A stretch of DNA of 64,000 nucleotides from Plasmodium coatneyi (taxonomy: Eukaryota > Apicomplexa > Aconoidasida > Haemosporida > Plasmodiidae): assembly GCF_001680005.1 (NCBI RefSeq), contig NC_033559.1:1736001-1800000 (forward strand), written 5' to 3'. Under the pieces are notes generated by a model. The model searched no databases and had not been told where the DNA came from. It worked only from the letters and a program-made list of their open reading frames with translations. Each line of letters begins with the position of its first letter. Positions within the stretch are counted from its first letter, which is position 1. The position numbers and the translations under genes were made by a program. Shown here one piece after another: positions 55,972 through 64,000 of the stretch.

Positions 55972-57333
55972 ATGGACGGGAAAAAGTACGACATCCTGCT
56001 GCTTGGCAGCACGGGCTACACCGGGCAAATGGTATTGGAATATTTTTTGAAAACCTACCAAGGGAGGATCTCCAGTGGGGAGGTAAAACTTCTCTGCGGA
56101 GTCAGAAATGCAGAAAAGTTTAACGACTTTTTGTTAAGAATGAAAGAAAAGGAAGGTGTCACGTGTAGTGAAAAGATTGACACAAAACAATGCGATGTGG
56201 GTAACTACGATTCGATTTTAAATTGTTGCCGTATGTGCAAAGTGGTCATCAGCACAGTAGGTCCCTATGCGACGTACGGGTATAATATTGTTAAGGCGTG
56301 TGTGGAAGGGAATTGCCACTACGTAGACGTGTGTGGTGAGCATACGTTCATGTTGAACATATACAAGGAGTTCAACGAAATTGCCAAGAAGAAGAATCTA
56401 AAAATTATTCACAGCGCATCGTTCATTTCAGCCATTAGCGATTTGGGGACATTTATAATTCAAGAGGAGTTTTTAAAAAAGTACAAACAGCCATGTCCAT
56501 ATATTCGGATAAGACTCTCCGCGGAAGGCAGTGAGTTCAGAACGATCGGGAAAACCACCATAAAAGGTTTTTTGCAATTCAAGAAAGACGTTCAAAATGG
56601 CTACAATGAGCATTACTTGTGTGACAGCAAATATGACAAAGTGGTGAATGATGAGGCAAGTTCCTATTTACTAAAAAAGCAAAAAAAAGAAAAATCATTT
56701 TTCGATTATGAGGAAGAATTTGGATACTGCTTTGGGACAAATTATTCCCCAGCAGAAGAAGGCTACGTTTTATGGTCAAATTATTTGCTTAATTATAAAT
56801 ATGGGAAAAACCTGATTGTCAGCTATCAGCAGTATGACGCGCATTTGACAACCCCCATGTACATTTTGGGGAAAATGTTATCTACTGTGAAGAAGATGTT
56901 TAATAGCGTAGTGGCGTTTGCGCTGAGCCCGTTTGGCTTGAATAACTATTTGGCAGAGAAATACGTGGATTGGCTACACACGGCGAAGACGGCGACCGAG
57001 TTGAGGAAGGCCTTTTGGTCATGCACGGTGGTTGGGCAATCCTACGTGGGGGGAAGCAATTCTTCGGAGGACACGAAAGGGAAAAAAGGCCCTGCGGAGA
57101 GTGCCCACCCGAAGAGCGGCAACCAGGAGCAGAAGATTTTCCTCCACTTGAGCGGAAAGAATGAAGACCCTGGATATCTCCTCAGCGCGAAAATTATTTC
57201 AGAGTCCGGGCTCTCGTTATTGGAGTCTACCTTACCTGACACCTTTGGAGTTCTTTCCGTGTCGGTTGGCCTAGGACAAGTCGTGGTGGAGCGGCTTCGA
57301 AAGGCCTCGGTCGGTATGCGTATTGAGGTGTAA
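55972..57333 (+). CDS. Saccharopine dehydrogenase-like oxidoreductase (SCCPDH family)
   Basis: A 453-residue single-exon protein. It opens with a Rossmann dinucleotide site YDILLLGSTGYTGQMVLEYF (about residues 6-25). The SCCPDH family pattern continues with KLLCGVRNAEKF, VVISTVGPYATYGYNIVKAC, and NCHYVDVCGEHTFM. Later hydrophobic and variable parts (LSTVKKMFNSVVAFALSPFG) fit the membrane- or lipid-droplet-associated C-terminal half of this family. The true substrate is unknown; these proteins are not the lysine-pathway enzyme itself, and Plasmodium does not have that pathway. A short lysine-rich insertion lies near residues 233-243. The ATG is preceded by CACTCCAAATGG and no upstream start in frame is better. 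Confidence 0.88.
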   Translation: MDGKKYDILLLGSTGYTGQMVLEYFLKTYQGRISSGEVKLLCGVRNAEKFNDFLLRMKEKEGVTCSEKIDTKQCDVGNYDSILNCCRMCKVVISTVGPYATYGYNIVKACVEGNCHYVDVCGEHTFMLNIYKEFNEIAKKKNLKIIHSASFISAISDLGTFIIQEEFLKKYKQPCPYIRIRLSAEGSEFRTIGKTTIKGFLQFKKDVQNGYNEHYLCDSKYDKVVNDEASSYLLKKQKKEKSFFDYEEEFGYCFGTNYSPAEEGYVLWSNYLLNYKYGKNLIVSYQQYDAHLTTPMYILGKMLSTVKKMFNSVVAFALSPFGLNNYLAEKYVDWLHTAKTATELRKAFWSCTVVGQSYVGGSNSSEDTKGKKGPAESAHPKSGNQEQKIFLHLSGKNEDPGYLLSAKIISESGLSLLESTLPDTFGVLSVSVGLGQVVVERLRKASVGMRIEV

Positions 57334-58561
57334 ACAGAGGTGACTTGATAATACCATCTGTACACATTGAGCGCAGCAGTATAGCCAAGGCGTGGTCACC
57401 ATCCCACCCATGTGTAATCATGGGTCACACAATTTGTACGTCCCTACCGTTTGCTTAACCTTCATTTTGCTTCGCCCTTTTTTAAGCAAATCAAAATGTT
57501 TTTTTTTTTTTGTAAAAATGTGGCAAAATGTGAGTTGTTCGTTGGGCGCAAAATGAAGTGCCTTTTTTTTTTTTTTTTTTTTTTTCTTCCCTAAAAATGG
57601 TACATAAATAGTGTTGTTTTTGCCGAGAAATCCGCCGTTTGAATTTGTTTGTTTTTATGGCGAGCCATTTTGCCGCATACAGGATTGGCCAATAGAATAG
57701 TCCAATTGCAAAATGGCAATCCAGAAACCACCCCACCTCTCCTTTTCATTTGTTCCCTTTCATTTTATTAATTAAAAAATGTTGTTGAAAATGTTTAACC
57801 GGGATGTTAAAATGGGGGGAAAAAAAAAAAAAAAATGTGCGCCCCTTGTGTTGTTATCCTGTCAGGTATGCCTCACCACGGAGTCGAATGGCATCGGTGG
57901 GTTGGTGGAAGCGCTTTAAGCACAGGCGTGAAAAATCTGTCACTTATTTGTCAAGCTGTATACTTCGTGTAAAATTTTTTTTTTTTTTGAAAAAAATGGG
58001 AAATCCCAATAGTAAAAGCATGCCGCACTGATCCGTACAAAGCTCTCCACCGATCACTCGGGATAATGCAAAATTGCTAATGGGTATGCACTCCTGCTGG
58101 GGAATTTTTCAAAAAAAACGGCACTCCCCCCCCGTTTTGTAGGTGGCGGAACGGAATACGCAGAAAGTTGGGAAGCGGCGAAACGAAACCATAAGCAGGA
58201 ATCCGTTATCCACATTGCGATGAAAAAAACGGCGCAAAAAAAAAAAAAATCCCCAAATAGAGGAAAAGGAAACCCCCGTTTGGCTTCCCCCTATTATATT
58301 TTTTTATTCTTTTTTTATTATTTATAATTTTTTTTTTTCTCTATTCAAACTGTAAGCGAAATAAAAAAAAAATTAAACTTCAACTTTGCGTAACTTTCCA
58401 CATTTGTTAAAAAACGCAATACGTAAATCTTGACCATTACAGTGAAGATTACATTTTTGCAAGTGAAGCAACTGTTACTATTTACCTCACGGAAGAATAG
58501 AAGTTGACTCCAAGAGGAGATACACGATTTAAGATAAGAGAAGCGTCAATTGAAAGAAAAA
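57334..58561. other. Intergenic, no gene seen
   Basis: Lies between the oxidoreductase gene and eS30. It contains T21 near 57,564 and A16 near 57,821. A minus-strand frame at 57,491-57,736 looks hydrophobic but starts with GTG, so it is not called. The last 70 bases before 58,562 should be the eS30 leader. Confidence 0.55.
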
Positions 58562-59333
58562 ATGGGTAAGCATACATTTTATTTTTATCAGGGGAAATGT
58601 AGCCTTTTTGAGTACCAACGGCTGCGCACAGAATGCATTGCGGTGATATACCAATGTGGGATAAACACGTACCCGCAAAGGAAAGATGCTTGTATGTCCG
58701 TAGCGCAGCGTTATGTTTAGTTAAGTTGAGTTATGTTAAGTAGCGTTAAGCTAAGGAGCGCTAAGCAGTTTCGTACTTCGAGGGGGTCATATTCTGCCAT
58801 GTGTGGGGAAGGAGACCTCCATGACGATTTAACCCCCCCTGTATATGCTTGTGTTGCCCTGCTTAGTGACCCCGTCTGTGGTTTAACCAGATGGGGTGAA
58901 CTAAAAGAAGAAGTGGGATTAACGATTGACCATTTTTTCATCCCCCATACGTCAAATGTGCGCACGTTTGTACCGCCTCTGCAATGCTTCTTTTTTCCAT
59001 TTTGTTGGATGATCGTATCGTTGCTTCGATTTTATGAAGTGTCGTTTTTTACAAAGTTGGCGCAACGGGATATACCTGTTCGTCCCCACGCATTCGTTGC
59101 ACACCGCTTGCCGATAATTCTACTCATCTCCACCTGATTGTTAATCCCTCCCCCCCGTAGGAAAGGTACACGGATCATTAGCTCGTGCGGGAAAGGTCAA
59201 AAACCAAACGCCCAAGGTTCCCAAGGTGTCCAAGAGGAAAAAGTTGACTGGAAGAGCAAAGAAGAGACAACTATATAACAGAAGATTTTCTGATGGAACG
59301 GGAAGAAAGAAGGGACCCAATTCGAAATTGTAA
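58562..59333 (+). CDS. RPS30: 40S ribosomal protein eS30
   Basis: Exon 1 is only four bases (58562-58565, ATG plus G) and exon 2 is 59161-59333; together they encode 58 residues. The protein MGKVHGSLARAGKVKNQTP, then KRKKLTGRAKKRQLYNRRF, is the standard eS30 sequence. It is a small basic protein of the 40S subunit near the decoding site. Unlike the mammalian gene (FAU) there is no ubiquitin-like fusion. The intron of 595 bases is large for the coding length and has the typical ribosomal-protein position just after the start codon. It contains ORFs on both strands that I regard as chance. Confidence 0.96.
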
Positions 59334-59857
59334 ACATGTCTAGCAGTGCGTGTGATGGACGCTAGTCGTGTTTGAAAAACGTTGTACGGTTATTGCCGTT
59401 TTATTACCATTAAGGAAATGTTTTTTCTTTTTTTTTCTTTTTCCCCAATGAACGTGAAATGTTGAGCTATAATTGGAGGATAGCTTTTCCGCAGTGGATA
59501 TATAATCCATTTGGGGAAAACGTTATCCCTTTATTTTTATTTTATTTTTCATTTTTTTAACACATTTATGCATTTCCCGAGAGGAAGCAGTTCGGAGTGG
59601 GCGTCCAAGGAGACGTCCTAATGGATACCCGAACAGAGAAACGAACTGAGGAATGATACTTTAACAGGATTTTTACGAAACGTTACGTTGTATCAACCCG
59701 GACGTGAGAAAAAAACGAATGGGTTACCATTTAGCCGTTAAGCCGTGGTGACACATACTTTGGATAAACAGAAAGGGGGAGAATGTTACAAATGGTGTAG
59801 CTTAATATGTATGCAGCGATTGCTGCCGATTTGTCTGTTCGCGGAAAGGGGGATTCC
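59334..59857. other. Intergenic between convergent genes
   Basis: 3' UTRs of eS30 and of the small membrane protein gene. T-rich near 59,420 and 59,530. No gene is seen. Confidence 0.55.
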
Positions 59858-60286
59858 TCAGTTTTCTAATTTTTTTCTTTTCTTTTCCATTTCGAGCAAA
59901 TTGTTGCGCTCGCGCTCCTTGGCTTGGTCCACTTCACTGGTGCTGCCCGTTTCGTTCGCCTTGTTGTAAAAGTGCAAGGCCAGGACGGCGGCAAGGAGAA
60001 TGTAAAAATTGACCGAAAAGAAGGTGATGTTTTTTTCAAAGGCTAGAAAGCTCCACAGGTCGCCATTTTTCTCGTTTGTTTTGTTTTCCGAGTTTTGTTT
60101 CGTTTGGTGAGTTGCCTCTCTTTTGGGTGCTACTCCTTCGTCGTTGTCATTTCTGCGTGCGGAGTAGAAGCAGCGGCTATGCAACGAGCCGCCAATAAAA
60201 TAAGTGGACTTGAAGTGGGTAGCTTTGTTTAAAAAAATGGTTGTTCCGGGGAGCTTTACTTTGGGCATGCGGCTGATGATGATCAT
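59858..60286 (-). CDS. Small single-span membrane protein, possibly mitochondrial, function unknown
   Basis: 142 residues in one exon. The N-terminal 45 residues (KVKLPGTTIFLNKATHFKSTYF...HSRCFYSARRND) are basic and hydroxylated with only a late acidic residue, which would suit a mitochondrial or other organellar targeting sequence. A polar linker follows, then one membrane span at about residues 90-108 (VNFYILLAAVLALHFYN) and a charged, coiled-coil-like C-terminus (DQAKERERNNLLEMEKKRKKLEN). I do not recognise a family. The size and layout resemble small subunits of inner-membrane complexes; that is only a guess. The first ATG was taken; a second lies at residue 7. Confidence 0.65.
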   Translation of the reverse strand: MIIISRMPKVKLPGTTIFLNKATHFKSTYFIGGSLHSRCFYSARRNDNDEGVAPKREATHQTKQNSENKTNEKNGDLWSFLAFEKNITFFSVNFYILLAAVLALHFYNKANETGSTSEVDQAKERERNNLLEMEKKRKKLEN

Positions 60287-61246
60287 GTTTCTGTGTTGCG
60301 GTGCGGGGGGCTAAAAGTTGAAAAACGGGGCAAAGCGGATCTGCGTGTTTTTGCCTTTGCGTGCTTTCGTTTTTACAATTTGTGTGAAGCGGTTCTTACC
60401 ACTTGGGCGCTTCTCCGTACGTATGTGCCTTTTAACTACAGCGAACGGACCAAGTGCACATAGGTTCAAGGGATGACCCAAAATTGCATGCACATCTTGG
60501 GGAGGACAATAACCCACTTGTGTGTATTCCTGGGTGGTAGTAGTGTACGTACTCGGTGAGGGGCTTCCAACGGGAGGGTACTAACTTGTGGAAGAAAAAA
60601 AAAAAAAAAAAAAAAAAAAAAGAAAAAATCCACAACAGGCACTTTACATTTTCTTATTAAATGATAACTTAAGGGGGGCTAATAAAAAAAAAAGAAATGC
60701 GTCATATGAACAAATGGGTACTCTTACATTTTAAAAGAAACAGGGAGGTGGGTCAGCAAGGTTGCGCGTATACATGTAGCTGTATGTATGTAGTTGTTTA
60801 GCTGCGCGCATGTAATAGGTTAACTGACGGGGTAGGAGCTTCCTTTTGGTGCGCAAAACAGAAATGTGCGAAAGAGCAAAAAAAAAAAAAAAAAAAAAAA
60901 AAAGGGGGGCAATAAAATGAGCTAACGGATGCGGCGTCAAACGTAACGCAGCAAGGTGCGAACGTGACCAAAGTTGTACACTTGAGTTTTTACTCAACAG
61001 GTGGTTGCTTTGCGTTGTTATAATTATTTATGCAATGTATGCGATCTTTTTTTTTTTTTTTTTTTTTTTTTATCAACAGTACGTACGAGTAAAAATTACC
61101 CATCGCTTGTTCGTGAGTAAGCAAGTATACATTTGTACTTTTGCGCGTTTGTGCATTTTTATTTTTGTACGCGCTTATACATTTGCATTTTTGTGCACGT
61201 GACCCTTTTGAGCATATGGCCATATTAAACCCCTGCCTACCCTCAT
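60287..61246. other. Intergenic between divergent genes
   Basis: Contains A25 near 60,595, A26 near 60,878 and T23 near 61,048. ORFs are mostly translated homopolymers. It should hold the promoters of both neighbours. Confidence 0.55.
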
Positions 61247-61929
61247 ATGGATAACCTCCAAGACATCGTGAAAAATCTTAAGGAGAAACCCCTTTACAAA
61301 TCGTTCAAAAAGGTCCATAAGAAGTACAAGTCACGTTTTTTAGGCAAGGTATGGGGAGAAAGCAACGGGGGGAGCCAAAAAGGAGGGAGTGAATAAAAAG
61401 GAAAAATAGAAAAATGGACGAAGAAAAAAATATAAATAATGCTGACCCACCGATACCCCCCCCCCCCCTATTCTTTGCATATTTGGCTTAACCGCAGCGG
61501 GGAATGTCACACCCTGCATACGTCCTGGCAGTGAATGCTACACGCGTATGTTACATTTGTATGTCTACCCATTTTGTGTACTTCCTTCCCACCCTCAGAT
61601 GGCGAGTAACAGAAAAATAAGCCAAAAGGTTGAGGCCTTTGATAACAACATAACGCAGCGAGGCAACGTGCCGCCCTCCTTGGTCAAGAAGGGAAAGAAA
61701 CATCCTGTGGGACCCATACTTCTCGTAATTTTCATTTTTGTCGTTATTGGATCGGGTAAGACGTGCTGGAAGATTCATCTGTGAGAGTTACACGCATAAG
61801 TGAAGATACACTTGTCTGCACAACATCATTTTTTTTTTTTTTTTTTTTTTTTTTTTCCATTCCGCATACCCACACGCAGTTTTTATCCAAATGTTGAGTA
61901 TGATACAGAAGTCGAAAACGTTTGACTGA
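61247..61929 (+). CDS. RAMP4/SERP1-type stress-associated ER membrane protein, with possible N-terminal extension
   Basis: Exons 61599-61755 and 61880-61929 encode a 68-residue protein MASNRKISQKVEAFDNNITQ, then RGNVPPSLVKKGKKHPVGP, then a tail anchor ILLVIFIFVVIGSVFIQMLSMIQ. The NITQRGNV motif and the GP-hydrophobic-FVV span match human SERP1 (RAMP4). Such proteins bind the Sec61 translocon and protect new membrane proteins. A further open exon at 61247-61348 (MDNLQDIVKNLKEKPLYKS...) ends in AAG|GTATGG and joins in phase 0 right at the SERP1 ATG. It would add 34 residues. The joined form has 102 residues. Either this is a real N-terminal extension or a 5' UTR exon with an upstream ORF; the SERP1 family usually starts at the second ATG. 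Confidence 0.85.
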
Positions 61930-62659
61930 AGTCAGCTGGATTTTTTTTTTTTTTTTTTTTTTTTTTAACGTCGGTACTCTTCTCATTTTTGTGAAATAAA
62001 GGAGGAGCATCAGCAGGATGATGATGATGACCCGTCTTAGGGTAGAAGTAGCATTCTATTTTTCCGTGCTTCTTGGGGGTATTTTTTAGGACCCCAGAAT
62101 AGGGGAGAGAAGGAAAAAAAAAAAGGTAACTGAGAAGGAGAAAAGGTGTACGTGTAAACGTACCCCGTGCGGATTTTTCCTTCTTCTTCCTTTTCTTCTT
62201 TCTTTCTTTTTTTCCCACCTGCGCATCAACTTTTAAAACAATTGTATACGTCCCACCCTCGCTTTGTAATTATTTTTTTTATTTTGTTAACCAGTTCAAT
62301 AGAACGTCTTTCAACCCTCCCAGATGAAGTGCTGCTTCCCCGGCTGCCAGTTGTGAATAATTTTGTGTCAATTCGACCGACCCCTGCTGGTATAACGTTG
62401 CTACTTGATGATGCTTCGTTGGGGCGTTTTAAAATCGGCTGCACTGGTTGTGGGCATGTTTGTGTAGCGCGTAGGGGAATTTTTACCAATTAGCGTGTGA
62501 CTGTGTGGGTGAAGTGCGGGAAGGATGAGGAAATGAATGGGCTTCCATAACGTCTTCGTTGAGTCTGCGTTCACTTTCGTTGCCCTTTTTGTCTTCATCT
62601 TCCTGAAGTTACGCACGCTTTTTTCCTTTTTTCCTTTTTTATTTTTCCGCCCCCACTTG
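61930..62659. other. Intergenic between convergent genes
   Basis: T25 near 61,941, a (GAT/ATG) patch at 62,015-62,030, and pyrimidine-rich sequence at 62,172-62,220. No gene is seen. Confidence 0.55.
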
Positions 62660-63953
62660 CTAGAAGCGGCGTGTCTTCAAATCGGAGACCTCCCGATCGG
62701 TCAGTTCGCGATACTGCTTGGGGAAAAATATATCCTTGAGGGTAATATTTTCGAAGGCAGTTCGTTTTATCTTAATGACCGGCTGGTTTATTTGCTCAAA
62801 CATTTTTCTAATTTGTCTGTTTCGTCCCTCGCGTACGCTAATGTTTAGAACGGTTACCTTTTTAACTTGATCTTTTATTTTTATGGTTTCTTGCCTTAAT
62901 ATTTCAATAAATGCTGGTTGTGTTTTTTTTTTTTGCATTATTTTTTGCTTTTCTTTTGCTGTATCTTCGTCTTGTAGATATACACCTGTGGCTAGCTGTT
63001 TGAGGACTTTCATTTGTGCCGGTCCTTCGATGTGCACTCTGTATGTTCTTATTCGTTGGTATTTTGGGTGCGTGAGTTTGTTGACCCAAGCGTATTCATT
63101 CGTGAGGAGGAGCACGCCGGAGGTGTTTCGGTCGAGTCGGCCTGCGAGATGGGGGAAGGCGTACACACATGCATAAACCAAATGGAGTAAAGAACTTACG
63201 GGTTATTTTTGCTCAAATATCATTAACCCAGTAAGGGTTAACAATTTTTTCTTTTTTTTCCTTCCCCCAAGTAGATCATTTTATGTAACCCATCCAAAAA
63301 AGTAACACCACAAGGAGGATGTTCTTTACTCGGTAGTGGGTATAGTTGCACCGTAGGGGAGGCAGACATCTCTCTACTACAATGGCACAAGAGCAGAAAA
63401 GAAAAAAAGTTCAAATCTATAGGTTTGGGAAGAACGTACCTACGGAAACTAGTCGGTAGTTGTCCATTATGTCCTGTGGGAAGAGGGAATATATGGAAGC
63501 CCTATCCTTCTCGTCATTAGATGTACATAGGAGTCCCTTTGGCTTATGAAGAACAAACCACTTGTACAAATTGTTCTCATTTCCATTAATCATTTTTTGC
63601 GTTCGGAGTATGTTGACCGTTTTTCCGAGAATTTTTATTTTATCTTTTGTTACATCGATATGTGTTCCGGGATTTTTAACAACTTTGTTATTTAGCTTTA
63701 CATTTCCATCTTTGATAAATTCGTCCGATTTCCTTCGGGATATTTTTTTCTCCATGGAAATGATCTTGTTCAGTCTTACGATGGGTACCTTTCTTGGGGT
63801 TATGCTGCTGCGCGTTGGGGTTACGTCGAAGCTGCTGACATGGCTGAAAAGTGGTACAAGTGTTAGTAGTATTAGTAGTGGTAGAAACGGTAGGATCAGA
63901 ATGGACGCGAAAAATCTGCCGAACCAAACGTGGGAACGGCGGGAAATATTCAT
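62660..63953 (-). CDS. RsuA/RluB-family RNA pseudouridine synthase, probably apicoplast-targeted
   Basis: Exons 63440-63953 and 62660-63141 join in phase 1 to give 331 residues. The N-terminus has a strong hydrophobic signal (FFASILILPFLPLLILLTLVPLFSHV) followed by a basic, acid-poor stretch, which is the usual bipartite apicoplast signal. An S4 RNA-binding domain follows (ISRRKSDEFIKDGNVKLNNK). YKWFVLHKPKGLLCTSND opens the catalytic domain. The catalytic motif GRLDRNTSG is completed across the splice, with Asp at residue 175. Later KTYRV-like (RTYRVHIEG) and REGRNRQIRKMFEQI are the standard RsuA/RluB motifs. The enzyme isomerises uridine in rRNA; an organellar rRNA target is inference. The intron is about 300 bases. 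Confidence 0.9.
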
Positions 63954-64000
63954 CTATTTTTTTTTCTTCTTTTGAGGGAGGGGGGGAAACGTGGCTGTGT

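Noticed and set aside
57491..57736. Hydrophobic minus-strand ORF of 81 codons
   Set aside because: It opens at GTG, not ATG, and has no recognisable similarity.
58733..59137. 134-codon ORF inside the eS30 intron
   Set aside because: It lies wholly inside an intron required for eS30, has no domain signal and overlaps an opposing ORF.

Overview
This window is a eukaryotic chromosome segment from a malaria parasite of the simian/vivax clade, most likely Plasmodium knowlesi or its close relative P. coatneyi. The evidence is the mixed base composition, the long A/T homopolymers between genes, the short GT-AG introns, and above all an AT-rich internal island with four tandem genes of the KIR (PIR superfamily) variant-antigen type, which are typical of P. 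knowlesi. From memory, the flanking core genes match the order seen on the right arm of P. falciparum chromosome 2 (eS26, RFC2, SpoU-like methyltransferase, DDX47-type helicase, SmD2, patatin, SNW/SKIP, eS30).

Region 1, about 1-33,400, is conserved core. On the minus strand lies a partial multi-exon gene of unknown function, then a newly recognisable EAPP (E2F-associated phosphoprotein) family gene. These are followed by ribosomal protein eS26 (+), a mitochondrial ACOT9-like double-hotdog thioesterase (-), RFC small subunit (+), a three-exon multi-membrane protein (+), a 1,014-residue low-complexity protein (-), a four-exon SpoU-type RNA methyltransferase (-), a DDX47/Rrp3-type DEAD-box helicase (-), two-exon SmD2 (+), and a 1,833-residue patatin-like phospholipase (+). 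Information-processing genes dominate: replication clamp loading, splicing, rRNA processing and translation.

Region 2, about 34,000-49,200, is an AT-rich island inserted in this core. It carries four plus-strand KIR genes with a tiny first exon (2-4 codons), a long extracellular exon ending in a membrane span and [F/Y]LYK, and a cytoplasmic last exon. Genes 2 and 3 have extra exons that all start and end in phase 1 behind a split glycine codon. KIR gene 1 contains a Q20 tract followed by eleven collagen-like triplets that closely resemble vertebrate type I collagen alpha-1. KIR gene 2 has a Q24 tract followed by an alanine/valine run that recalls the TATA-binding protein. The 3' end of gene 1 plus its flank is duplicated behind gene 2, and a shared element lies 5' of genes 1-3.

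Region 3, about 49,600-64,000, returns to core genes: SNW/SKIP splicing factor (-), a saccharopine-dehydrogenase-like oxidoreductase (+), ribosomal protein eS30 (+), a small single-span membrane protein (-), a RAMP4/SERP1-type ER protein (+), and an RsuA-family pseudouridine synthase with a signal-like N-terminus (-). All splice joins were made by eye from GT-AG sites and reading phase. No tRNA, rRNA, CRISPR array or mobile element was found.
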